Source: JBIOUF01 sp044866695 (lineage in GTDB: Bacteria; Actinomycetota; Actinomycetes; Propionibacteriales; Nocardioidaceae). Taken from it: a stretch of 55,241 nucleotides of DNA. This document shows, piece after piece, positions 7,791 through 17,902 of this stretch (within the stretch, counting starts at the first letter, position 1; each line of letters begins with the position of its first letter). The position numbers and the translations under genes are program-made. The notes under the pieces are model-generated. The model had not been told where the DNA came from, did no database searches, and worked only from the letters and a program-made list of their open reading frames with translations. The stretch covers positions 1-55,241 of the forward strand of contig JBIOUF010000174.1 in the NCBI GenBank assembly GCA_044866695.1. The letters are read 5' to 3'.

Positions 7791-7837
7791 ACGGCGCGAC
7801 GACCCGGTCCGGGCTTCCCAGCTCGCACGACGTCATG

Positions 7838-7857
7838 TATCTTGATGTCAAGAGATA
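7838..7857. promoter_or_regulatory. Palindromic operator-like site upstream of acn
   Basis: TATCTTGATGTCAAGAGATA contains the inverted repeat TCTTGA-TG-TCAAGA (7840-7853) in an AT-rich island 73 bp before the acn ATG. TATCTT or TTGATG within it could also serve as core promoter elements. It is probably an operator, but no regulator gene is adjacent and the cognate protein is unknown. Confidence 0.5.
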
Positions 7858-7929
7858 TGCCCGGTGTCTGGCCGCCCGCACCCGGGGGCAAGATGGACCG
7901 AGGAGCCGACCGACGAGGAGTGAGCGCCC

Positions 7930-10746
<2,817 letters not shown>

Positions 10747-10788
10747 CCGCGTCGGCGCCGCAGCCACCTGGCGGGCAGCGGCCCGACC

Positions 10789-11832
10789 TCAGGGCAGCAG
10801 CAGCATCGTGTCGCCGAGCTCGTGCCAGAGGTACGCCGGCTCGGGGCGGGTCACCTCGTCGTACGCCGCCGCGACCAGGTCCGCCCCGGCGACCGCCTCC
10901 AGCAGGTCCAGGTGGCTGGCCTCCGGCTCGTGCAGCCCGGTGAGCAGGCCGTCCACGACCCGGGCCGGCCGGCTCGGTCCCAGCACCAGCCCGGTCCACC
11001 CCGCGGACGGCCGGACCCGGCCGTCGGCCCCGGCCGCGGACTCCAGCGCGCGCACGACCGTCGTCCCCACCGCGACCACCCGTCGCCCGGCCCGCCGCGT
11101 CCCGTTCACCAGCCGGGCGGCCGCCTCGGGGACGGTGAACCGCTCCGGCTGCGGCGGCTCGTGCGCCTCGGCGGAGGACAGCCCGGTGTGCAGCACCACC
11201 GGTGCGACGACCACCCCCGCCGCGAGCAGCCGCACGAGGACCCGGTCGGTCAGGCCGCGACCGGCGCTGGGCATCTCGGCCGAGCCGGGGTGCGTGGCGT
11301 AGCCGGTCTGCAGGTCGGCCAGGCCGACCTGCCCGGTGAGGTACCCGTAGCGGACCGGCTGCCCGTGTGCGGCCAGATAGCCGGTGAGCTCCTGCCACGG
11401 CGTGGGCACCGCCCGCCAGAGCCGCTGCTGGCCGGCGGGGAACCGACCGGTGATCCGGAGCCGGACCCCCGCCGGCAGCCGCAGCACCTCACCGGCCGCG
11501 ACGTCGCCGGCCGGCCCGGTCCCGTCCGCGCGCCGTACCTCGACGACCCAGGCGCCGTCGTCCAGCGCGGTCGAGACGTGCACCCGCTGGCCCGTACGGC
11601 GATGCCCGAGCGGCACGGCGGCGGGCAGCGTGGCGGAGGTGTTGACCACGAGCAGGTCGCCCGGGCGCAGGGCCGCCGGCAGGTCCCGGACCCGCCGGTG
11701 CTCATGGCCGTCCGGCCGGGCCACCAGCATCAGCACCTCGTCCCGGGCCAGCCCCCGGGCCTCGGGAGTCGTGGTCGCCGCCCGGCCGGACGGGACGGTG
11801 AACCGCGCGGTCGTGGCCGGCGCGGCGCTCAT
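10789..11832 (-). CDS. Divergent QueA-like protein (S-adenosylmethionine:tRNA ribosyltransferase-isomerase family)
   Basis: A 347-residue protein aligning by eye with QueA throughout: GDLLVVNTSATLPAAV (QueA: DLLVFNDT.VIPAR), SAGRGLTDRVLVRLL (TAGLHF), VVLHTGLSS, VAVGTTVVRALESAAG, VVDGLLTGLHEPEASHLDLL and the terminal WHELGDTMLLLP. Canonical QueA transfers the ribosyl moiety of SAM to preQ1 in tRNA, but several core motifs here are diverged (SAGRGL for TAGLHF). No tgt, queG or other queuosine gene is in the window, so the substrate may differ. The ATG overlaps the SDR stop (ATGA), so the two form one operon. It is convergent with acn. Confidence 0.85.
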   Translation of the reverse strand: MSAAPATTARFTVPSGRAATTTPEARGLARDEVLMLVARPDGHEHRRVRDLPAALRPGDLLVVNTSATLPAAVPLGHRRTGQRVHVSTALDDGAWVVEVRRADGTGPAGDVAAGEVLRLPAGVRLRITGRFPAGQQRLWRAVPTPWQELTGYLAAHGQPVRYGYLTGQVGLADLQTGYATHPGSAEMPSAGRGLTDRVLVRLLAAGVVVAPVVLHTGLSSAEAHEPPQPERFTVPEAAARLVNGTRRAGRRVVAVGTTVVRALESAAGADGRVRPSAGWTGLVLGPSRPARVVDGLLTGLHEPEASHLDLLEAVAGADLVAAAYDEVTRPEPAYLWHELGDTMLLLP

Positions 11833-12527
11833 CGCTCCGCCACCCCGGCGCCGGCGGGGGCCAGCAGGTCGGCGGCCCGGTACCGTCCGCTCGGCAGGTC
11901 GCCGGTCGCCAGCCGCAGCAGCGCGGGCACGACGGTGGCGGGCTCCGGCCGGTCGGAGATGTCCTCGCCGGGGAAGGCGTCCTGGTGCATCCGGGTGCGC
12001 ATGTCGCCGGGGTCGAGGGCGTAGACGCGCAGCGCCGGCTCCTCCTCGGCGAGCACCCGGGTCGCGTGGTCGAGGGCCGCCTTGGCGGCGCCGTACGGGC
12101 CCCAGGTCGGGTATGCCTCGACCGCCGCGTCGGAGCTGATGTTCACGATCCGGCCCGCGTGGCGGCGCAGCTGGGGGAGCAGCGCCCGGGCGAGCGCGAG
12201 GGGTGCGACCACGTTGGTGCCCAGCACGTCCTCCAGGACCGGCGTAGGGGTGTCGTCGAGCCGGGTGAGCGGGCTGGCCCCCAGGCTGCTCGCGTTGTTC
12301 ACCAGCAGCGTGGCTCCGCCGAGCGCTTCCGCCGCCTCGGCCAGCCGCCGGCGGTGGCCGGCGTCGGTGACGTCTCCCGGAACGGCGGCCGCCGCCGCTG
12401 CTGCGGCCGCGAGCAGGGCGGCGGCGTCGCGGCCGTCGACGACGACCTGCCAGCCCCGCTCGGTGAGCGAGTGCGCCACGGCCGCGCCCAGCCCCCGTGA
12501 CGCTCCGGTGACCACGGCAACTGACAT
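11829..12527 (-). CDS. SDR-family NAD(P)-dependent oxidoreductase
   Basis: A 232-residue classical short-chain dehydrogenase: cofactor loop TGASRGLGAAVA, NNAS (LLVNNASS), catalytic Ser in VNISSDAA, YGAAK (Tyr and Lys of YxxxK) and a C-terminal substrate loop. The ATG at 12527 has GAGGAGAG at good spacing. An in-frame ATG at 12551 with GGAGG four bases upstream is an alternative giving eight more residues. Translation is coupled to the QueA-like gene by ATGA. The promoter upstream has the long-spacer form used by MerR regulators, suggesting induction by a small molecule or redox stress. The substrate cannot be told from sequence. Confidence 0.9.
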   Translation of the reverse strand: MSVAVVTGASRGLGAAVAHSLTERGWQVVVDGRDAAALLAAAAAAAAAVPGDVTDAGHRRRLAEAAEALGGATLLVNNASSLGASPLTRLDDTPTPVLEDVLGTNVVAPLALARALLPQLRRHAGRIVNISSDAAVEAYPTWGPYGAAKAALDHATRVLAEEEPALRVYALDPGDMRTRMHQDAFPGEDISDRPEPATVVPALLRLATGDLPSGRYRAADLLAPAGAGVAER

Positions 12528-12567
12528 CGCGCTCTCTCCTCGAGTTGTCATGCGTCCTCCGGACAAG

Positions 12568-12598
12568 AGCGTCCACCTTCAAGCGCACTTGAAGTCAA
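12568..12598 (-). promoter_or_regulatory. MerR-type promoter and operator of the SDR/QueA-like operon
   Basis: On the minus strand, TTGACT (12598-12593) is followed by a 19-bp spacer and GACGCT (12573-12568). A perfect inverted repeat, CTTCAAG-N4-CTTGAAG (12577-12594), lies in the spacer and overlaps the -35. A 19-bp spacer holding a palindrome is the hallmark of promoters untwisted by MerR-family activators (established knowledge). The -10 is weak, as expected for an activator-dependent promoter. No MerR gene is in the window. Confidence 0.6.
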
Positions 12599-12614
12599 GG
12601 GAGCCCCCGTCGCT

Positions 12615-12711
12615 CTGGGTCGAGCCGTCAATGTTGGTGGGCCGAGCCGTCAGTGTTGGTGGGCCGAGCCGTCAGTTCTGGTGGCCCGAGCCGTCAGTCC
12701 TGGTGGCCTGG
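12615..12711. repeat. 22-bp tandem repeat array, about 4.5 units
   Basis: Units share the core GAGCCGTCAGT with variants GGTCGAG, GGCCGAG and GCCCGAG before it, on a 22-bp period. It is the same family as 135-198 and 49409-49480. It occupies the 425-bp gap between the SDR gene and the BTAD-hydrolase gene, just beyond the MerR-type promoter. The rest of the gap (12712-12893) shows no supported gene. Confidence 0.85.
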
Positions 12712-12887
12712 TGCCGAGACCGCCGGGCTGCCGCTCGCCGAGGGCCCCCTGTGGCGCCGGCCGGAGAGGACGTGGGACGAGGTGGACATCGTGGAGGCTC
12801 CCCCCAGAGCGGTCGTCGACCCGCAGTCCTGGGCGGCCCCCGGCACGTGGCGGCGCCGAGCCGAGGACCAGCGCGACGGTCCCTCGG

Positions 12888-12913
12888 TCCCGATACTGTG
12901 ATCAGCCTCGGGA
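12888..12913 (+). promoter_or_regulatory. -10 box within an inverted repeat upstream of the BTAD-hydrolase gene
   Basis: TACTGT at 12894-12899 fits a -10 element 54 bp before the ATG at 12953. TCCCGA (12888-12893) and TCGGGA (12908-12913) flank it with a 14-bp spacer and could be a binding site, possibly for the gene's own product. Confidence 0.35.
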
Positions 12914-12952
12914 CGGCAACCCCTGACGAAGGGCGAGGGACTGGGCGGCACC

Positions 12953-14593
12953 ATGGAGGGGCTGACGGAGGAGGGCTCGCGGACGGTGGTCCGCATCCAG
13001 CTTCTCGGCGGGTTCGCCCTCCGGGTCGGCGACCGCAGCGTCATCGCTGGTCCCACCGGTCGCCGGGACCCGGTCCGCCTCGCGGAGTACCTCGCCCTCG
13101 CGCCCGGTCGCCGGGCGCACCGAGAGGTCGTGATCGACGCGCTGTGGCCCGACGTCGCGTCCGGCGCGGTCGCCAACCGGCTGCACAAGGCCGCCCACTA
13201 CCTGCGCCGGGCCGTCGGGCTCCGGGAGAGCGTCGCCCTCGGCGCGCACACCGTGGCCCTGTTCCCCGGCGAGGCGGCCGTGGAGGTGGACGCCACGGCC
13301 TTCGAGCAGCTCGCCCAGCGCGCCGTGGACCGTTCGGTGGCGGCCGAGGAGCAGGCGTCCTGCGCCGACCGGGCGCTGCGGCTCTACCGCGGTGACCTGC
13401 TGCCGCACGAGCTGTACGAGGACTGGGCCTTCCACCACCGGCAGCGGCTCCAGCTGCGCCATCGCGAGCTGTTGCGGCGTCGCCGCCGGTACGCCGAGCT
13501 GGTGGCGCTGGACCCGATCGACGAGGAGGGCCACGTCGGCCTGATGCGCGAGCTGTTGCGATCGGGTGACCGCGCCGGCGTGCTGCGCCAGTTCGAGGCG
13601 CTGAGCGACGCGCTCCGCCGCGAGCTGGGCATCGGCCCCAGTGCGGAGGCGCGCTCGCTGCGGGACCTCGCCCTGACACCGGTCGAGCGTGCCGCGGCCG
13701 AGGTCGAGCCGCCCGCGGCGGCGGCTGCGGCGCCGAGAGCCGCGACGCTGGCCACCCAGCGCGTCGGCTTCTGCCACACGACCGACGACGTCCGCCTGGC
13801 CTACGCGGTCAGCGGGAGCGGGCCACCCCTGGTGAAGGCCTCCCACTGGCTGACCCACCTCGACCACGACTGGGAGAGTCCGGTCTGGCGGCCCTGGTTG
13901 CAGGCGCTGTCGGAGCGGCACACCCTGGTGCGGTACGACGAGCGCGGCTGCGGGCTGTCAGACTGGGACGTCGGCGACGACTCCTTCACCCTCGACGCCT
14001 GGGTGCGCGACCTGGAGACCGTCGTCGACGCGCTCGGGATCGAGCGGTTCCCGCTGCTCGGCATGTCGCAGGGCGGCCCGATCGCGGTCACGTACGCCGC
14101 CCGCCACCCCGAGCGCGTCACCCATGTGGTCGTCTACGGCACCTGCGCTCGGGCGACCTGGGCGCACGCCGACGACGAGCGGCGCCGGGAGCTGGCCGCG
14201 CTCGGCGAGCTGATCAAGACCTCCTGGGGCGGCCTCCGGCCCGGGTTCCGGCAGGTGTACGACGCCCGGTTCCTCCCGGACGGTCCGATCGAGATGTGGC
14301 GGGCGTTCGACGAGCTGCAGCGTCGCTCCGCGTCGGCGCGCAACGCCCACCGGCTCTGGCGCGCCTTCGGCCACCTCGACTACGCCGAGGCGGCCCGCCG
14401 GCTCGACGTACCGACGCTGATCCTGCACTCCGCCGACGACCAGGTGTGGGCCTTCGACGAGGCGGAGGAGCTCCACGCGATGGTCCCCGGCAGCAGGCTG
14501 GTCCGGCTGGCCAGCAACAACCACATCCTGCTGGCCGGCGAGCCGGCCTTCGGCGTCTTCCTCCACGAGCTCGAGACCTTCCTGGCCACGTGA
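12953..14593 (+). CDS. SARP/BTAD transcriptional regulator fused to an alpha/beta hydrolase
   Basis: 546 residues in two halves. Residues ~13-105 form an OmpR-like winged helix (VRIQLLGGFALRVGDRSV ... ALWPDVASGAVANRLHKAAHYLRRAVG). Residues ~110-240 form a BTAD helical domain (LYRGDLLPHELYEDWA ... LRRELGIGPSAEARSL). An Ala/Pro-rich linker (~245-265) leads to an alpha/beta hydrolase fold with an apparently intact triad: S372 in GMSQGG, D495/D496 in HSADDQ and H524 in SNNHIL. It is probably a DNA-binding activator whose hydrolase half senses or processes a small ester or lactone-like ligand. Target genes are unknown. The tandem repeat array lies directly upstream, and it is followed 22 bp later by the yjbQ-like gene. 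Confidence 0.85.
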   Translation: MEGLTEEGSRTVVRIQLLGGFALRVGDRSVIAGPTGRRDPVRLAEYLALAPGRRAHREVVIDALWPDVASGAVANRLHKAAHYLRRAVGLRESVALGAHTVALFPGEAAVEVDATAFEQLAQRAVDRSVAAEEQASCADRALRLYRGDLLPHELYEDWAFHHRQRLQLRHRELLRRRRRYAELVALDPIDEEGHVGLMRELLRSGDRAGVLRQFEALSDALRRELGIGPSAEARSLRDLALTPVERAAAEVEPPAAAAAAPRAATLATQRVGFCHTTDDVRLAYAVSGSGPPLVKASHWLTHLDHDWESPVWRPWLQALSERHTLVRYDERGCGLSDWDVGDDSFTLDAWVRDLETVVDALGIERFPLLGMSQGGPIAVTYAARHPERVTHVVVYGTCARATWAHADDERRRELAALGELIKTSWGGLRPGFRQVYDARFLPDGPIEMWRAFDELQRRSASARNAHRLWRAFGHLDYAEAARRLDVPTLILHSADDQVWAFDEAEELHAMVPGSRLVRLASNNHILLAGEPAFGVFLHELETFLAT

Positions 14594-14615
14594 CGGGCTC
14601 TGGAAGGGTGGGAGC

Positions 14616-15020
14616 ATGCGCACGGAGACCAGGAGCTACACCACCGGCACGACCGACCGCGTGCTCGACATCACCCAGGACTGTGCGGAGTTCGTCCGGG
14701 GGCAGGGGGACGGCCTGCTGCACGTGTTCGTCCCGCATGCGACGGCGGGGGTGGCGGTCATCGAGACCGGGGCGGGCAGCGACGACGACCTGCTCACGGC
14801 GCTGGCGGACCTGCTTCCGGCCGACGACCGATGGCGGCACCGGCACGGGTCGACGGGACACGGGCGGTCGCACGTCATGCCCGCGCTGGTCCCGCCGTAC
14901 GCGACCCTGCCGGTGCTCGCCGGCCGGATGGCACTGGGCACCTGGCAGCGGGTCTGCCTGGTCGACCTCAACGTCGACAACCCGCAGCGCGAGCTGCGGC
15001 TGTCGTTCGTCCCTGGCTGA
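14616..15020 (+). CDS. YjbQ family protein (secondary thiamine-phosphate synthase enzyme family, UPF0047)
   Basis: A 134-residue cytosolic protein with the family motifs HATAGVAVIETG, WRHRHGSTGHGRSHV (histidine-rich metal or phosphate site) and a terminal QRVCLVDLNVDNPQRELRLSFV. Family members show weak thiamine-phosphate synthase activity, but their real role is unsettled. The ATG is preceded by a GGGAG-type site five bases upstream. It lies 22 bp after the BTAD-hydrolase gene and may be co-transcribed with it. Confidence 0.92.
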   Translation: MRTETRSYTTGTTDRVLDITQDCAEFVRGQGDGLLHVFVPHATAGVAVIETGAGSDDDLLTALADLLPADDRWRHRHGSTGHGRSHVMPALVPPYATLPVLAGRMALGTWQRVCLVDLNVDNPQRELRLSFVPG

Positions 15021-15036
15021 CCCGGCCCGTGGGCCC

Positions 15037-15042
15037 TAGGTT
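15037..15042 (+). promoter_or_regulatory. -10 box upstream of the exchanger gene
   Basis: TAGGTT fits TANNNT. Transcription would begin near 15049, about 50 bp before the GTG at 15100. Confidence 0.4.
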
Positions 15043-15099
15043 GGCCCGTGCGGGGCGCCCGCTCCGCAGGACACCGCCGGTTCGACCTCGAGGAGCCCC

Positions 15100-16680
15100 G
15101 TGCGCGACGTCTTCGAGTTCCTCGCCGACCAGCCGCTGGTCGTGCTGTTCGTGGTCATCCTCGTCGGGACCGTGATCGGCCGGATCACCGTCGCCGGAGT
15201 GTCCTTGGGCGCCGCCGCGGTGCTGTTCACCGCGATCGCCCTGACCGCGTGGGGCACGACCTACGACGTCACGCTGGTCATGCCCGACGAGCTCGGCAAC
15301 CTCGGCCTGGTGCTGTTCGCGTTCACGGTGGGCATGCTGTCCGGGGAGGCGTTCTTCCGCGCCCTGCGAACCGCCTGGCCGATGGTGCTGACCATCGTGG
15401 CGGTTCTGGCCGGCGGAGCCGCCGTCGCGTTCGCGCTCGGCAACGCCTTCGGCGTGAACGCGGAGACGATCGCTGGCACCTACGCGGGGGCGCTGACCTG
15501 TACGCCGGCTCTGGCCGCGGCGGGCGGCTCCGCCGACGCCACCGTCGGCTACGCGAGCGCCTACATCTTCGGCGTGCTCGGCATGCTGGGCCTGACCATC
15601 TGGGCGCTCGCGCTGCGAGGCGGCGACACCGACGCACCGGCACCGGTCCGGGGCGTGACGGTCCGGATCGACACCGACGATCCGCTCCCGGTCGCCTGGC
15701 TGCGTCAGCAGCACGGCGGCCGGCTGGCCTTCTCCCGGGTCCGGCACGAGGAGACCGGACCTCCCGAGCCGGTCGGCCCGGACGAGGTGCTCCACCGCGG
15801 CGACGTGGTGACGGTCGTGGGTGACGAGGGTGAGATCGACGCCCTGGTGGCGGAGGTGGGGCACGTCTCCTCCCATGACCTGTCGCTGGACCGGCGGCAC
15901 CTCGACTTCCGGCGGATCACCGTCTCCGACCAGCGGCTGGCCGGCCGGCCGCTGTCCGCCCTGGAGCTGGAGCGCCAGTTCCAGGCGATCCCCGAGCGGG
16001 TCCGGCGCGGCGACGTCGACATCGTCAGCAGCCCCGACCTGGTCGTCCAGCTGGGCGACCGGATCCGGGTGGTGGCGCCGAGCGAGCAGATGCCCGCGGT
16101 GAGCCGCTACCTCGGCGACTCCACCCGCGGGCTCACCGACGTGAACCCGGTTGCCCTGGGGCTGGGCCTGGCCGTCGGGATCCTGCTGGGCCTGGTGCCG
16201 GTGCCCCTGCCCGGTGGCGGCAGCTTCACCATCGGGGTGGCGGCGGGCACCCTCGTCGCCGGCCTGGTCATGGGGCAGGTCGGCCGGGTGGGGCGGGTTG
16301 TGCTGACCCTGCCGCAGACGGCGCTGACGGTCATCTCCGACATCGGACTGCTGATCTTCGTGACCTACGCGGGGACCAAGGCGGGCTCGCTGATCCTGGA
16401 TGCGGTCCGGTCCGGGGAGGTGTTCACCCTGGCGCTGGTCGGGTTCGGGATCACCACGGTGGTGGGGCTGGCCACCTTCGCCGCGATGCGCCTGGCGTTC
16501 CACGTCGGCGGCACGCGCCTGTCGGGCACGGTCGCCGGCGCACAGACCCACCCCGCGCTGCTGGCGTACGCCAACAGCCGCACGGGCAACGACCCTCGGG
16601 TCGCGCTGGGCTGGTCACTGATCTACCCCGCCGCGATCATCGCCAAGATCCTGCTCACCCAGCTGCTCGCCGGTCTCTGA
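15100..16680 (+). CDS. AspT/YidE/YbjL-type antiporter with central RCK_C (TrkA-C) domains
   Basis: 526-residue membrane protein of the aspartate:alanine exchanger (AAE) family. Two hydrophobic blocks of about five to six helices each (residues ~8-170 and ~345-526) flank a cytosolic region (~175-340) with TrkA-C-like segments (DPLPVAWLRQQHGGRLAFSR and ITVSDQRLAGRPLSALELE). The second block has the family's conserved AGAQTHPALLAYAN-like stretch before the last helix. Known members exchange aspartate for alanine or succinate. The substrate here is inferred only to be a carboxylate or amino acid. GAGGAG lies five bases before the GTG. Confidence 0.87.
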   Translation: MRDVFEFLADQPLVVLFVVILVGTVIGRITVAGVSLGAAAVLFTAIALTAWGTTYDVTLVMPDELGNLGLVLFAFTVGMLSGEAFFRALRTAWPMVLTIVAVLAGGAAVAFALGNAFGVNAETIAGTYAGALTCTPALAAAGGSADATVGYASAYIFGVLGMLGLTIWALALRGGDTDAPAPVRGVTVRIDTDDPLPVAWLRQQHGGRLAFSRVRHEETGPPEPVGPDEVLHRGDVVTVVGDEGEIDALVAEVGHVSSHDLSLDRRHLDFRRITVSDQRLAGRPLSALELERQFQAIPERVRRGDVDIVSSPDLVVQLGDRIRVVAPSEQMPAVSRYLGDSTRGLTDVNPVALGLGLAVGILLGLVPVPLPGGGSFTIGVAAGTLVAGLVMGQVGRVGRVVLTLPQTALTVISDIGLLIFVTYAGTKAGSLILDAVRSGEVFTLALVGFGITTVVGLATFAAMRLAFHVGGTRLSGTVAGAQTHPALLAYANSRTGNDPRVALGWSLIYPAAIIAKILLTQLLAGL

Positions 16681-16683
16681 GAC

Positions 16684-16699
16684 TCGAACACACGTTCGA
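16684..16699. promoter_or_regulatory. Perfect SOS box (LexA operator)
   Basis: TCGAACACACGTTCGA is an exact TCGAAC-N4-GTTCGA palindrome, the LexA-binding site established for mycobacteria and other actinobacteria. It ends eight bases before the -10 TACCAT (16708-16713), so bound LexA would block RNA polymerase. It controls the small gene at 16721. Confidence 0.85.
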
Positions 16700-16707
16700 T
16701 TTTGCGA

Positions 16708-16713
16708 TACCAT
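16708..16713 (+). promoter_or_regulatory. -10 box, leaderless promoter of the SOS gene
   Basis: TACCAT lies seven bases before the ATG at 16721, with no Shine-Dalgarno site. The SOS box occupies the spacer/-35 region. Confidence 0.6.
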
Positions 16714-16720
16714 CCCGGCC

Positions 16721-17092
16721 ATGGCCACCTACGTCGCCCCGCCCGGCTGGCCCCGCCAGGTCCGTCCCCCGGGCGCGCCTGGGTGGGAGCACACCGCCGC
16801 GTCGTGGCTGCTGGACATCTGCCCGCCGGAGTACCGCGGCTACCCGACCCTGCGCCGGCACCTGGTCGTCCTGGCCCGGTTCGCCGTGCTGCACGTGGAG
16901 GCGTGCCAGGAGGCGGTCCGGCGAGGTCTAAGCGAGGCCCGCGGCGGCCTGCGCGAGGTGGCAGACCCGGACACCGTCGAGGCCGCCGTGCAGACCTGGC
17001 AGGCCGAGTCGGCGCGCCTGATGGGGGAGCGCCGGGCCGCCGGCCTGGTCGAGGAGGCGCTGCGCGGGCGCCGGTTCGTGGCCCGGCTGTAG
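16721..17092 (+). CDS. Small SOS-regulated protein of unknown function
   Basis: A 123-residue soluble protein with no domain I can name. The N-terminal ~20 residues are Pro/Gly-rich (YVAPPGWPRQVRPPGAPGW). The rest is predicted mostly helical with conserved-looking stretches (LLDICPPEYRGYPTLRRHLVVLARFA, then RMGERRAAGLVEEALRGRRFV-type basic C-terminus). There is no signal peptide or membrane helix and no zinc motif. The start is fixed by the leaderless promoter. A perfect LexA operator overlaps the promoter, so expression is expected only after DNA damage. A role in DNA repair, translesion synthesis or division arrest is plausible. The window's dinB and dnaE genes are candidate partners. Confidence 0.8.
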   Translation: MATYVAPPGWPRQVRPPGAPGWEHTAASWLLDICPPEYRGYPTLRRHLVVLARFAVLHVEACQEAVRRGLSEARGGLREVADPDTVEAAVQTWQAESARLMGERRAAGLVEEALRGRRFVARL

Positions 17093-17113
17093 CCGCCTCA
17101 GCCCGACGGGGGG

Positions 17114-17157
17114 CCGGTGGTTTCGAGACGCTCGCAAGCTCGCTCCTCAACCACCGG
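17114..17157. repeat. Dispersed 44-bp hairpin element (CCGGTGGTT family) at a gene end
   Basis: Perfect arms CCGGTGGTT (17114-17122) and AACCACCGG (17149-17157) enclose a core with CTCGCAAGCTCG. The right arm contains the stop codon and last codons of the minus-strand GNAT-chorismate mutase gene. Placed between two convergent genes, it can terminate both. Confidence 0.8.
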
Positions 17158-17902
17158 GGGTCAGCTCGCCTTCGTTCGGCGACTCGGCGGCGTCGAGGCT
17201 GGTGGTGATCACCTCGTGCATGACCCGGCGGATCCGGTCCGCGCCCAGGGCGGGCGCGCGGATGGCCATGCGGGCGGCGATCTCCGCCTCCCGCTCGGCG
17301 TCGCGGCCGGCGTGGCCGGAGACCGGTTTGAGCGGCTGGATGGCCGCCGTGAGCGCGGCGCGCCGGGCCAGCAGGGCGGCCAGCTCGTCGTCGATCCGGT
17401 CCACCTGGCGACGCAGGAAGCCGACCGGGTCACGCCCTGGCCAGGCCATCTGCAGGTCGGGCGCCTGCTCCTCGTTGCCCGCGCCGTCGGTCCGGTCCAC
17501 GATGACCAGACCGTGCTTCTCGTAGAGGCGCCGGGCGGGCAGGTTGGACTCGAACACCCACAGGAAGAACCCGTCGGGCCGTCGAGCCTTCGCCAACCCC
17601 AGCAGGGCCGACCCGACCCCCTGGCCCTGGGCGTCGGGGTGGACGTGCAGCGCGTCGAGCAGGTCGCCGTTCAGCACGGCCAGGCCGATCACGCCGGAGC
17701 CCTGCTCGGCGACCCAGACCTCCGAACAACGGTCCAGCGCGCCCCGCCACCAGGCCCGGGACTCCTCCTCGGCGTGCACCGAGGGCGGCATCGCGGGCCC
17801 CGCGGCGGCGCGGGCGGCGACGTACACGGCACCGAGCGCGTCGCCGTCGGCGGGGGTTGCGGCGCGGATGGCCAGGGAGCCACTCGGGTCAGTGCGCGCC
17901 AC
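17147..17902 (-). CDS. GNAT acetyltransferase fused to an AroQ-type chorismate mutase
   Basis: 251 residues. Residues ~9-150 are a GNAT fold with the acetyl-CoA loop LHVHPDAQGQGVGSALL and the motif-B region FLWVFESNLPARRLYEKHGL. Residues ~157-240 resemble an AroQ chorismate mutase helical unit: FLRRQVDRIDDELAALLARRAAL, then K192 in PLKP and R204/E205 in DAEREAEI, matching the Arg, Lys and Arg-Glu positions of the known active site. Chorismate mutase makes prephenate for Phe/Tyr. The acetyltransferase substrate is unknown. The GTG at 17902 has an excellent GGAGGTGATCC site and overlaps the pseudouridine synthase stop by 14 bases. Confidence 0.87.
   Translation of the reverse strand: MARTDPSGSLAIRAATPADGDALGAVYVAARAAAGPAMPPSVHAEEESRAWWRGALDRCSEVWVAEQGSGVIGLAVLNGDLLDALHVHPDAQGQGVGSALLGLAKARRPDGFFLWVFESNLPARRLYEKHGLVIVDRTDGAGNEEQAPDLQMAWPGRDPVGFLRRQVDRIDDELAALLARRAALTAAIQPLKPVSGHAGRDAEREAEIAARMAIRAPALGADRIRRVMHEVITTSLDAAESPNEGELTPGG

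Noticed and set aside
12299..12520. Small minus-strand frame inside the SDR gene
   Set aside because: It overlaps the SDR cofactor domain in another frame and has no family feature.
12615..12711. CRISPR-like array
   Set aside because: Repeats are contiguous with no unique spacers, the unit is only 22 bp, and no cas gene is in the window.
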